DNA of 39,239 nt from Betaproteobacteria bacterium HGW-Betaproteobacteria-22 (lineage in GTDB: Bacteria; Pseudomonadota; Gammaproteobacteria; Burkholderiales; Methylophilaceae): contig PHCJ01000002.1 of assembly GCA_002842285.1 (NCBI GenBank), forward strand, positions 260,793-300,031, in the 5' to 3' direction. The notes below the pieces were generated by a model. It ran no database searches. It had not been told where the DNA came from and saw only the letters and a program-made list of their open reading frames with translations. The first letter of the stretch is position 1, and the number at the start of each line of letters is the position of its first letter. Below are positions 31,451 through 39,239 of the stretch, one piece after another. A program made the position numbers and the translations under genes.

Positions 31451-33420
31451 GTTGAGATCTCCGTTGCATGCTCAGGCAATGGTTTAGTCCGCCCTTTTAA
31501 ACGGTAGCGCCTATCAGAAATTGCCAATAGACCACCAAAAGCCATCATTAAACAACCAAACCATACCCATTCCACCATCGGTTTATGGTAAATACGCACA
31601 CTCCATGCGCCACCATCTAGTGGCTCACCTAATGAGGCGTATAAATCATGTATGACGCTAGGGCTGATACCAGCTTCAGTCATGGGCATATTTTGTACGT
31701 GATATAACCTTTTTTCAGGGTTAATTAGCGTGCGTTCAATCCCGTTTTTTGCAATGCGTATATGCCCTCTACTTGCTGAGTAATTAGGCCCTTCAATTTC
31801 TGTAACGCCTTCAAACGTAAAATCAAAACCTGCCAAGTGTGCGACATCGCCAGGTGCCATGCGTACTGCTATTTCTGATTCAAACCCTTTAACGACGGTC
31901 ACGCCTAAGGTAAACACCGCAATCCCCAGATGCGCAATCACCATTCCCCACCACGAATACGAATTAGATTTTATCCGCGCCATTAACGGTTGATCAGCAC
32001 CACGTAGCCGCTGATAGACCAAATTGGCAGTTGTAGCAAAAATCCAAAATGCAAGAAACAAGCCCAAGCCTATCATGGGTGTCCAGTGACCAAGCAGTAA
32101 GGGTAATATCACTGCAGTTGCAACGCTAATACCAAACGCCCAGCGTAAGCGCATTGCCAACTCAGGTAACGTTGCCTGTTTCCAGCGCGCAATAGGGCCT
32201 ACACCCATTAAAAATAACGCTGGTGCCATCAACGGTGCAAATACGGTATCAAAGTATGGTGGGCCAACTGAAATTTTGCCTAGGCCAAGTGCATCCAGAA
32301 ATAGTGGGTAAAGCGTGCCAAACAATACCGAAATAGCGGCCACAGCTAGCAGCACATTATTCGCAAGCAAAAAGCTTTCTCTTGAAACCACGCCAAACTT
32401 GCCGCCACGCCCTACGGTTGGTGCACGCCAGGCAAAAAGTAGCAACGACCCACCAATCACAAATACAAGAAAAGCCAGTATAAAAAGACCTCGCCTTGGG
32501 TCGGTAGCAAAGGCATGTACCGAGGTAAGCACGCCTGAACGTACAAGGAATGTACCTAGCAAACTTAAAGAAAACGCACAGATAGCCAGCAATACGGTCC
32601 AGGCTTTGAAACTGCCACGTTTTTCTGTCACTGCCAATGAGTGCATGAGTGCCGTGCCTACCAGCCAGGGCATAAATGAAGCGTTCTCAACGGCATCCCA
32701 GAACCACCAACCGCCCCAGCCCAGCTCATAATAAGCCCAGTTACTGCCCGCCATAATGCCTAACGTCAAGAACACCCAAGCTAAGGTCGTCCATGGACGA
32801 GACCATCGCGCCCAAGCTGAGTCCAACTCACCGCCAAGCAAGGCTGCAATTGCAAAGGCAAAGGCCACTGAAAACCCAACATAGCCCATGTAAAGCATTG
32901 GCGGATGGAACACCATGCCAGGATCTTGTAATAACGGATTCAAATCACGGCCATCCATCGCCGCAGGCATCAAACGCTCAAACGGATTAGAAACTGAGAG
33001 CATAAACAACAAAAAACCGACACTGATCAAACCCATGACGCCTAGTATTCGCGCACGCATCGCGCTGGGCAAGTGCTTAGAAAAGAAGCTCACCGCCACG
33101 GTCCATACGCTTAGAATGACGGCCCATAATAATAATGACCCTTCATGCCCGCCCCACACCGCCGCAATGCGATATTGCAAAGGTAATTTTGAATTGGAGT
33201 TAGATGCCACATAGGTGACGGAGTAATCCATTGTTGCAAACGCATAGGCCAAACAAATAAACGCAACCACGACCAATAAAAACTGCGCACGCGCTGCAGG
33301 TTGAGCCAAGCCCATCCACACCGCATTGCCACGAGCCGCGCCGATGATAGGGAACACACCCTGAATCAACGCCACAATTAAGGCTAAAATCAAAGCAAAA
33401 TGGCCAATTTCAGGGATCAC
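31447..33420 (-). CDS. ccmF: CcmF, cytochrome c haem lyase subunit
   Basis: This 657-residue polytopic membrane protein contains the WWD haem-handling motif (WGGWWFWDAVENASFMPWL near residue 235) and conserved histidines in flanking loops. It ligates haem from holo-CcmE to the CXXCH cysteines of apocytochromes together with CcmH and CcmI. The length matches the family. ATG 33420 lies 59 bp after the ccmE stop, the largest gap inside this operon. Confidence 0.95.
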   Translation of the reverse strand: MIPEIGHFALILALIVALIQGVFPIIGAARGNAVWMGLAQPAARAQFLLVVVAFICLAYAFATMDYSVTYVASNSNSKLPLQYRIAAVWGGHEGSLLLWAVILSVWTVAVSFFSKHLPSAMRARILGVMGLISVGFLLFMLSVSNPFERLMPAAMDGRDLNPLLQDPGMVFHPPMLYMGYVGFSVAFAFAIAALLGGELDSAWARWSRPWTTLAWVFLTLGIMAGSNWAYYELGWGGWWFWDAVENASFMPWLVGTALMHSLAVTEKRGSFKAWTVLLAICAFSLSLLGTFLVRSGVLTSVHAFATDPRRGLFILAFLVFVIGGSLLLFAWRAPTVGRGGKFGVVSRESFLLANNVLLAVAAISVLFGTLYPLFLDALGLGKISVGPPYFDTVFAPLMAPALFLMGVGPIARWKQATLPELAMRLRWAFGISVATAVILPLLLGHWTPMIGLGLFLAFWIFATTANLVYQRLRGADQPLMARIKSNSYSWWGMVIAHLGIAVFTLGVTVVKGFESEIAVRMAPGDVAHLAGFDFTFEGVTEIEGPNYSASRGHIRIAKNGIERTLINPEKRLYHVQNMPMTEAGISPSVIHDLYASLGEPLDGGAWSVRIYHKPMVEWVWFGCLMMAFGGLLAISDRRYRLKGRTKPLPEHATEIST

Positions 33421-33479
33421 ATTAACATCCTTTTTTTATGTTCGTATCTATTTAAATAACTTAATTTAACGCTTCAATG

Positions 33480-33935
33480 CTACTTTAACTGAACGTCAGC
33501 GGGCGCTTCTTTTGCGCGTTTCAAGGCTTCAGCCGCTTCAGGCGGCATGTAGTTTTCATCATGCTTGGCAAGCACTTCACTCGCTTCAAACACACCGTTA
33601 GCGCCAACCTTACCTTGCGCCACAACACCTTTACCTTCTTTAAACAGATCCGGCAGAATACCTTTATAGATAACTTCAACTGTTTTAACTGTATCCGTGA
33701 TACTAAAATGCACAGTCAGACCATCATCCTGACGTTTCAAACTATCTGGCACCACTAACCCGCCAATACGAAAACTTGTCCCGTGTGGCACTTCACCACT
33801 AATCACCTGCGTTGGCGTATAAAAAAACACCATGTTGCTTTTAAACGCGTTCAAAATAAGCATTACAGCCAAACCTAACAAGGCTAGGCCAATTGCAATT
33901 AAAATGAAGCGCTTGTGTCTTGCTCTAATCGTCAT
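33480..33935 (-). CDS. ccmE: CcmE, haem chaperone
   Basis: This 151-residue periplasmic protein is anchored by an N-terminal helix (about 10-27) and has an OB-fold. Haem is bound covalently by H125 in [12 protein letters not shown], with Y129 as the likely axial ligand. It carries haem from the CcmABCD complex to CcmF. Its ATG overlaps the ccmD stop as ATGA. Confidence 0.95.
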   Translation of the reverse strand: MTIRARHKRFILIAIGLALLGLAVMLILNAFKSNMVFFYTPTQVISGEVPHGTSFRIGGLVVPDSLKRQDDGLTVHFSITDTVKTVEVIYKGILPDLFKEGKGVVAQGKVGANGVFEASEVLAKHDENYMPPEAAEALKRAKEAPADVQLK

Positions 33936-34102
33936 TGTTTATCCTGTGCCAGCAACCTGGCCAAATTGAGTGCTACGTCACGGCGCTTACGCACAGCCAA
34001 TATTTCCCAGGCTAAACATAATGCTGTAAGCCCGAATGAGAACCACACATAGAAGGCATAGCCACCCATGTTAAAAAATGCCGACCAACTTGACCAGTGC
34101 AT
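33932..34102 (-). CDS. ccmD: CcmD, small haem exporter subunit
   Basis: This 56-residue protein fills the gap between ccmC and ccm[21 protein letters not shown], one hydrophobic helix (about 15-37), then a basic tail with [20 protein letters not shown]. CcmD helps release holo-CcmE from CcmABC. The ATG at 34102 overlaps the ccmC stop (TAATG), and a strong GGAGG lies just upstream inside ccmC. The stop overlaps ccmE. Confidence 0.93.
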   Translation of the reverse strand: MHWSSWSAFFNMGGYAFYVWFSFGLTALCLAWEILAVRKRRDVALNLARLLAQDKQ

Positions 34103-34857
34103 TACGCATTACCTCCTGTTGCTTTTAGTAACAGTACTTTTACCCAATCTGATGCACGCTCACGCTCAAGCATAATGCAACGTACGCGCATCAAGGCCAC
34201 GGCAATGGTGTACATCCAAAAGGCCAGTGCCATGAACAACATCCCCAGTAGCATCGTAGTCACCATTTTTGGTGCCGCGCCCATGCTAATAGTTGAGCCC
34301 TGATGCAGCGTATTCCACCATTTAACTGAAAAATAAATAATAGGCACGTTCACAACACCAACCAATGCCAATAATGCCCCCGCTTTATCTGCTTTACGTG
34401 GATCATCAATGGACGATTGCAATGCAATAAATCCCAAATAAAGAAACAACAAAATCAGTTCGGATGTGAGACGTGCATCCCATACCCACCATGTACCCCA
34501 CATGGGCTTGCCCCAAAATGAACCTGTGACAAGTGCCAATAAAGTAAATATTGCGCCTGTCGGCGCTAAAGCCTGCGCCATCATCGCGGGTAATCGTGCA
34601 TTCAATGACAAACCTAGCGCTGCCCATCCTGCCATGACCATGTAAATGAACATCGACATCCACGCGGCAGGCACATGTACAAAAATAATACGGTAGGCTT
34701 CACCCTGCTGAAAATCAGTCGGCGCAATAAAAAAACTGATATATAAACCAATGACAGCAAAAATGACAGCAATCCATGCGAACCATGGAATCATACGTCC
34801 AGCGAGTGGATAAAAAGTCTGTGGGGATGAGTATTTAAACCAATTGATGTTCATCAC
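34102..34857 (-). CDS. ccmC: CcmC, haem transporter/haem-CcmE assembly protein
   Basis: This 251-residue protein has six membrane helices and the tryptophan-rich WWD segment WGTWWVWDARLTSELILLFL (about 115-134), the haem-presenting site. It attaches haem to CcmE. It starts 21 bp after the ccmB stop. Confidence 0.95.
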   Translation of the reverse strand: MMNINWFKYSSPQTFYPLAGRMIPWFAWIAVIFAVIGLYISFFIAPTDFQQGEAYRIIFVHVPAAWMSMFIYMVMAGWAALGLSLNARLPAMMAQALAPTGAIFTLLALVTGSFWGKPMWGTWWVWDARLTSELILLFLYLGFIALQSSIDDPRKADKAGALLALVGVVNVPIIYFSVKWWNTLHQGSTISMGAAPKMVTTMLLGMLFMALAFWMYTIAVALMRVRCIMLERERASDWVKVLLLKATGGNA

Positions 34858-34878
34858 TATTTAATTCACTTAAGTTTT

Positions 34879-35544
34879 TTATTCAACAGAAATACGCAAA
34901 GCCGCCGCCGTAGCAAAAGGCGCCAACACTAAAGACAACAAACTAAACGCAGCTAGCAACGACAAATGCGCTTCTGCACTCACGCCATGCTGACTCGCAG
35001 CAACAGCACCAGCCCCAAAAATCAGCACCGGAATATACAATGGCAATACCAACAAGGCGATCAGTAGCCCACTACCGCGCACACCCAAGGTAAGTGCCGC
35101 GCCAATCGCGCCAATCAAGCTCAGTGCAGGCGTCCCTAATAACAGCGATAACACCAACACCAACAATGCGTCATTGGGTAGCGCGTATTGCAAACCTATC
35201 ATCGGTGCCAGCAAAACCACCGGCAACCCGCACACAATCCAGTGTGCCAGAACTTTAGCAATGACTAACATTGGCAATGGTTGCGGCGCAATTAACATCT
35301 GCTCCAAACTGCCGTCAGAAAAATCTGACGCAAACATACGCGTCAAGGAAAGCATCCCTGCCAACAAAGCTGCCACCCATAGCACACCGGGGGCTATGCG
35401 ACTTAGCACGGCGGGCTCCGGGCCTACCCCTAGGGGAAAGAGGCTAGCTACAATCAGGAAGAAAAACAACGTGGTAGCAACATCTGAACGCCTGCGGAAC
35501 GCCAATAATAAATCTCGTCTTAGCAGCGTTACCACAGCTCTCAT
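34879..35544 (-). CDS. ccmB: CcmB, haem exporter permease
   Basis: This 221-residue membrane protein has about six helices and the family N-terminus LLRRDLLLAFRRRSDVATTLFFF, with FASDFSDGSLEQMLIAPQPL near residue 72. It pairs with the CcmA ATPase in the complex that frees holo-CcmE from CcmC. It overlaps ccmA by 4 bp. Confidence 0.94.
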   Translation of the reverse strand: MRAVVTLLRRDLLLAFRRRSDVATTLFFFLIVASLFPLGVGPEPAVLSRIAPGVLWVAALLAGMLSLTRMFASDFSDGSLEQMLIAPQPLPMLVIAKVLAHWIVCGLPVVLLAPMIGLQYALPNDALLVLVLSLLLGTPALSLIGAIGAALTLGVRGSGLLIALLVLPLYIPVLIFGAGAVAASQHGVSAEAHLSLLAAFSLLSLVLAPFATAAALRISVE

Positions 35545-36170
35545 GCACTCAACCTCAAGACCTGAGTGGATTGCGCGCTAATTACAACCTCTTGATGTGT
35601 CGTAACAATCGCCATTCCTCCATTGCTTAAATGCTGACTTATCCGGCTTACAAGCAGGTCAACAGATGTACTATCCAATGCAGCGAAAGGTTCATCCAAT
35701 ATCCATAGCTTACGTTTAGTTAGCCATAGTCTAGATAAGGCAACCCGCTTTTTCTGGCCTTGAGATAACACACGTACAGGTAAACTGTCACAGCGTTTGA
35801 CATCAATCGCCTCAAGCGCACTTAATATTGCTTGCTTATTTACGTTATCACCAGCCAAATGTGCATTGACTTGTAAGTTTTCTATTGGGCTCATGTCTTC
35901 TTTCAGCCCATTCAAATGCCCCATATACAACAAATCAGACTGAAATACTTCAAGAGCATGCTTAACATCCGCTCCCTGCCAATGAATCGCGCCAGACTCC
36001 GCCTTTATTAGCCCGCACAGCAATCGCAATAAACTACTCTTTCCGCTGCCATTCTCACCCAAAACATAAAGCAAACCACCTGGCTCCAAGGTAAAGTCGA
36101 TATGCTTGAATAAGATACGGTCCCCTCTTACGCATGAGAGATCAACAGCAGTTACCCCCTTAGATGTCAA
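35541..36170 (-). CDS. ccmA: CcmA, haem exporter ATP-binding protein
   Basis: This 209-residue ABC ATPase has Walker A GENGSGKSS (38-46), signature LSQGQKKRVALSRLW and Walker B LWILDEPFAALD, all typical of CcmA. It powers release of holo-CcmE. Its start overlaps the end of the barrel gene at 36160 by 11 bp, which puts ccm in one transcript with the upstream outer-membrane and cytochrome genes. Confidence 0.95.
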   Translation of the reverse strand: MTSKGVTAVDLSCVRGDRILFKHIDFTLEPGGLLYVLGENGSGKSSLLRLLCGLIKAESGAIHWQGADVKHALEVFQSDLLYMGHLNGLKEDMSPIENLQVNAHLAGDNVNKQAILSALEAIDVKRCDSLPVRVLSQGQKKRVALSRLWLTKRKLWILDEPFAALDSTSVDLLVSRISQHLSNGGMAIVTTHQEVVISAQSTQVLRLSA

Positions 36171-38409
36171 TGCGATATCCTATAAAAGCTGCATCACGTA
36201 AAGTGCGAGTATGTCCATCATCACTGTGCGTATTATCAATATCAAAACGAATTTCTGCCTCAAGGCTTGCTTTTTCACGTAAGCGGTAACTTGCTCTCAT
36301 GGTTGGAGAAATAACATAAGTCAGAGTATTCGGATCAGAATCCTGACGCAACAATTGCAATGTACTATCAATACGCCACTTTTCAGCTGGAGCAAAACCA
36401 TTGCTGAGCAAAAGCGACTGACTGCGACTCGTTTTTCCACTGGCAAACGCCGCACTAATGACTGAAGTATCATCATTAAACAAGGTATTCGTACCCACGG
36501 CTTGCACATGATATGTCCAGACACTACCAGTTCCTGCTACTGATCTTTTAAAGTTCTCTATTTCCAGCGCGCTTAGAGTCACGCCATTTTCCAACGCCTG
36601 TTTTTCAAACAATGTAATTGCCGCATCGCTTGCCCCAGCCTGACCTGATGTCCGATTTACCTGCACATCGCCCCCTAATTGCCAACGCGGTGTAATTTGT
36701 TTAGTCGCACCAAAAAGTACAGTCTCAGTTTGCAATGTGCTACGAATTGCTTCATCTTGCAACATAGAATCTGTCCAGCCAGTAGCACGTTTAGCACGGT
36801 TTAAAGTGGAATATTTGCCCGCTAATGCACTCCCTGTCAGCGCATTAACGGTCGTTAGAATCGGTGAGTTACGGTAATCCATTAGGAAGTTGTAATTAAT
36901 CCCGCCATCAGTCAGCCAGTTACCTTGTGCCATTGCGATATTCACACGTTTATAAAGCGTGTCATAATCCAACAAAGAATATACCGATCTGGTACTATCA
37001 AAATAGCGCACCTCACCACCCACAGCGCGACGGTCAGTAATATCCTTTACTGCCTGATTAATAAAAAACACATTGCCACTCCAATTCTCAAACAAGGGAC
37101 CAACATCCAAATTTATGCCGTAAAAATGACGCCTATAATCCACTGCATACTCATCCAAAGTACCAGCCACCACATTGATTTTATACTGAGGCGTCAATCC
37201 ATAACGCAGCCATGCACCATCAAATCGACCTAACACCCCACCTGAATTACCATTCTGCCTGCCAGCTCGAATCATATAATCAACCGCTTTATCTTCAAAT
37301 TCTACATAAGCCGCGTCGGTTCTGTCTCTATTGGCATGCCGATTGCTGTTGCTTGGTGGCAGGTAATCCATGGTTTGTCTATTACGAAATACAATCTTAC
37401 CGTCATATTGATTCTGGCGCGTACGAGCAGTGAGGTTAATACTGCTCACCAGAGATGACTGATCATGTGTCTTGTTTTTTCTACCATCAGGATTATAAGT
37501 ACGAGTGTGCGCGTCATAGTAATACTGATCCCAACTACCATACACTGTTGTTTCATGTATTTCTTTTATTACTTTTTTTGTTTGCTTTTTACCACCACCA
37601 GCCTTTAACACCGCATCCACTAAGGCCAATTGCTTATTGACACGGCCTACACCGTGACCTTGAGGATACAGCTTTAAATAAAGCTCGTACTCAGCTTTAG
37701 CCTTAGCATACTCTCCGTTCTTTTCACGTGCGACCCCAATCAGCTCTTGCGCCTCTTCACCAGCATTATTAAACGGCAGATTGAGTGCTATATTCAATGA
37801 CTCAATCGCCTTTTCATACGCCCCAGTGCTAATTGCAGCACGACTCTCAGCCACCAATTTACTTGCATAACCATCGAGCGTCATCCCCTCAGGAACCCCT
37901 GACACATCAACAGGCTGTACACCTTCTACCGTAGCAACCTCTGGAGAGGCGGTCACTTTCGGACTTACCGTTTCATGTAAAGACGGAATACCTTTAGGCA
38001 AAGGTACATGAACAACAATACCGCGCCCGCTACCATCTGGTGAGATACGCACTTTAACAGGACTTTTAAAGCGAATCGCAATGCTATTGGTATTTTGATC
38101 AGGGAAATTTACCGTAAATGCAGGCACTAAATCTGTGGGTGGCGAGCTAAGAAATTCCCGTTTCGTTGGTAGTGCAAAACCCAGTTTTTTATACTCAGGA
38201 AACTCCAGAAAAATTTGTATGCGACTCGACAACTTACTCGGAGAATGCCGGATGTAGCGCACCTGGGTTTTAAAATCAATATGAATATCAGCCTCTGTTT
38301 TCGCTTGCACAATCTCCACTTTATCTAAAATTGGGTCTGCAAACACGATTGCTGGTGATAGTAAACAACATAAAATTGTGATTGAACGGATAAATTTAAA
38401 AATATTCAT
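36160..38409 (-). CDS. Putative outer-membrane beta-barrel protein with AMIN-like and TPR domains
   Basis: I do not recognise a named family. The 749-residue protein has a signal peptide (ends VFA before DPIL) and a beta-rich domain at about 27-140 resembling AMIN domains (VEIVQAKTEADIHIDF...RIQIFLEF). A Pro/Val/Glu linker (141-180) and TPR-like helices (about 183-255, ISTGAYEKAIESLNIALNLP and NGEYAKAKAEYELYLKLYP) follow. From about 285 to the end come alternating strands with many aromatic residues and RAGRQNGNSGGVLGRFDGAWLRYG, like porins. No CXXCH is present. It lies 77 bp after a multihaem cytochrome and overlaps ccmA by 11 bp. A role as secretion or electron-conduit partner of that cytochrome is inferred; MtrB/PioB homology is not evident. 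Confidence 0.65.
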   Translation of the reverse strand: MNIFKFIRSITILCCLLSPAIVFADPILDKVEIVQAKTEADIHIDFKTQVRYIRHSPSKLSSRIQIFLEFPEYKKLGFALPTKREFLSSPPTDLVPAFTVNFPDQNTNSIAIRFKSPVKVRISPDGSGRGIVVHVPLPKGIPSLHETVSPKVTASPEVATVEGVQPVDVSGVPEGMTLDGYASKLVAESRAAISTGAYEKAIESLNIALNLPFNNAGEEAQELIGVAREKNGEYAKAKAEYELYLKLYPQGHGVGRVNKQLALVDAVLKAGGGKKQTKKVIKEIHETTVYGSWDQYYYDAHTRTYNPDGRKNKTHDQSSLVSSINLTARTRQNQYDGKIVFRNRQTMDYLPPSNSNRHANRDRTDAAYVEFEDKAVDYMIRAGRQNGNSGGVLGRFDGAWLRYGLTPQYKINVVAGTLDEYAVDYRRHFYGINLDVGPLFENWSGNVFFINQAVKDITDRRAVGGEVRYFDSTRSVYSLLDYDTLYKRVNIAMAQGNWLTDGGINYNFLMDYRNSPILTTVNALTGSALAGKYSTLNRAKRATGWTDSMLQDEAIRSTLQTETVLFGATKQITPRWQLGGDVQVNRTSGQAGASDAAITLFEKQALENGVTLSALEIENFKRSVAGTGSVWTYHVQAVGTNTLFNDDTSVISAAFASGKTSRSQSLLLSNGFAPAEKWRIDSTLQLLRQDSDPNTLTYVISPTMRASYRLREKASLEAEIRFDIDNTHSDDGHTRTLRDAAFIGYRIDI

Positions 38410-38486
38410 ATTTTCTTTTTCTATTAGTTAAGTTGTTAAACAACACTATCAAAATCAATTAGGCAATAAGCCAATTTTAAGTACAC

Positions 38487-39239
38487 TTAATCAAATTTAC
38501 TTGTGTTATGGCATCCTGAGTCATTGCAATCAACAGCGGTTTTCTTTCTGTGAGTCACAGATTTAGATTCAACGCCTGGATACTTAGCACCATGACACCC
38601 TTTGCAAGTCATCCCCACCAACAATGAATGATTAGGTTTCTTTGTACTTCCAAAGCTGCTGGTACTGGTGTGACAAACATCGCATGATAGTCCAGCGATT
38701 GGCACGTGATTAGACGGCCGACCCGTTGCAGAACTACCGTTATGGCAAGCAGAGCATGTGCCTGCCACAACGCCTGTGTGATTCATTGTCGCACCAGCAA
38801 ATGTCGTTGTACTCTTATGGCAAACCTCACAAGCCGCCGTGGTTTGCACGTGATTGCCTGGTTTACCCAGGGCCGTTGAACCGTTATGGCAAGAAGCACA
38901 ACCTGTAGTAATGCCAGTATGACTCATCCTTGCGCCACTAAAAGTGCTGGTGGATTTATGGCAGGTTTCGCACGCTGCGGTGGTTTGCACGTGATTGCTG
39001 GGCTTACCTGTCGCTTTAGAACCGTTGTGGCAGTTCGCACATCCGGTAGTGATGCCTGTATGGTTCATCGTAGCACCACTAAAGGTACTGGTGGATTTAT
39101 GGCAGGTCTCGCAAGCCGCAGTGGTTTGTACGTGATTACTAGGTTTACCCTTTGCGGTTGAACCGTTATGGCATGAAGCACAACCCGTAGTAATCCCTGT
39201 GTGGTTCATCGTAGCACCACTAAAAGTGCTGGTAGATTT
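38487..39239 (-). CDS. Multihaem c-type cytochrome with tandem modules (C-terminal part)
   Basis: The frame is open to the right edge, so the N-terminus lies outside; 250 residues are visible. They contain nine CXXCH motifs and one final CX4CH (CNDSGCH), so up to ten haems. Three consecutive 47-residue units (MNHTG...CAxCHNG...GKPSNHVQTTAACxxCHKSTSTFSGA) are followed by a 48-residue unit and a divergent terminal unit. Each unit has two haem motifs and two extra His (NHTG, NHVQ), which suits bis-His ligation. The protein is probably exported and matured by the ccm genes downstream. Thr/Ser/Gly-rich, low in hydrophobics, it resembles extracellular electron-transfer cytochromes, but no close relative is claimed. 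Confidence 0.85.
   Translation of the reverse strand, partial: KSTSTFSGATMNHTGITTGCASCHNGSTAKGKPSNHVQTTAACETCHKSTSTFSGATMNHTGITTGCANCHNGSKATGKPSNHVQTTAACETCHKSTSTFSGARMSHTGITTGCASCHNGSTALGKPGNHVQTTAACEVCHKSTTTFAGATMNHTGVVAGTCSACHNGSSATGRPSNHVPIAGLSCDVCHTSTSSFGSTKKPNHSLLVGMTCKGCHGAKYPGVESKSVTHRKKTAVDCNDSGCHNTSKFD
38643..39239 (-). repeat. 141-bp in-gene tandem repeat encoding dihaem modules
   Basis: Units run 39209-39069, 39068-38928, 38927-38787 (141 bp each) and 38786-38643 (144 bp), and the last 30 bp of the window belong to another unit. Units 1 and 2 differ at only about 4 of 47 residues, yet differ at many third codon positions. The array continues beyond the window. Confidence 0.9.

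Noticed and set aside
36160-38409. Assignment of the barrel protein to MtrB/PioB
   Set aside because: It has AMIN-like and TPR parts, a shorter barrel region and no recognisable MtrB N-terminal CXXC signature.
38643-39239. Regular repeats considered as a CRISPR array
   Set aside because: Units are 141 bp, have no unique spacers and encode conserved haem modules in frame.

Overview
The window looks like chromosomal DNA of a methylotrophic betaproteobacterium, most likely Methylophilaceae (Methylotenera, Methylovorus or Methylobacillus-like). The reasons are the tail of a PQQ methanol dehydrogenase followed by the mxaR-S-A-C-K-L accessory genes, a sucrose synthesis cluster (frk-sps-ams) of the kind known from methylotrophs, the rsmD-coaD-ferredoxin and ftsY-ftsE-ftsX neighbourhoods usual in betaproteobacteria, and moderate GC content. 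The genus is inferred; no rRNA or other marker gene is present. No tRNA, rRNA, insertion sequence, integrase or CRISPR array was seen.

Layout, left to right. 1-133: C-terminus of a methanol dehydrogenase large subunit (XoxF/MxaF family), then a strong terminator. 509-5974 (+): tightly overlapping mxaRSACKL, a MoxR ATPase with three von Willebrand-A-type proteins and two anchored partners. 5975-6421: 447 bp without a convincing gene. 6422-11083 (+): a CreBC two-component system and its inner-membrane output protein CreD, with a kinase-like orphan between creC and creD and an exact TTCAC-N6-TTCAC Cre box before creD. 11149-11652 (+): M23-type lipoprotein. 11671-12166 (-): two small genes. 12312-16842 (-): M16-M16-rsmD-coaD-ferredoxin-gloA. 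17129-19383 (+): FadL-type porin and a split YeeE/YedE transporter. 19478-22160 (+): ftsY-ftsE-ftsX. 22210-28429 (-): fructokinase, sucrose-phosphate synthase/phosphatase, amylosucrase and an MscS channel, read as an osmoadaptation/sucrose storage operon. 28727-29131 (-): small lipoprotein. 29197-39239 (-): a complete ccmABCDEFGHI operon, preceded by an outer-membrane barrel protein with an AMIN-like domain and TPRs, and by a repetitive multihaem c-type cytochrome that runs off the right edge.

The most interesting unit is the right end. A cytochrome built of 47-residue modules (two haem motifs and two extra His each) is followed by a beta-barrel protein whose stop codon overlaps the start of ccmA. 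Cytochrome, putative outer-membrane partner and the whole haem-attachment machinery therefore appear to be made together, which suggests an uncharacterised porin-cytochrome electron conduit. Second in interest is the kinase-like protein inside the Cre locus.
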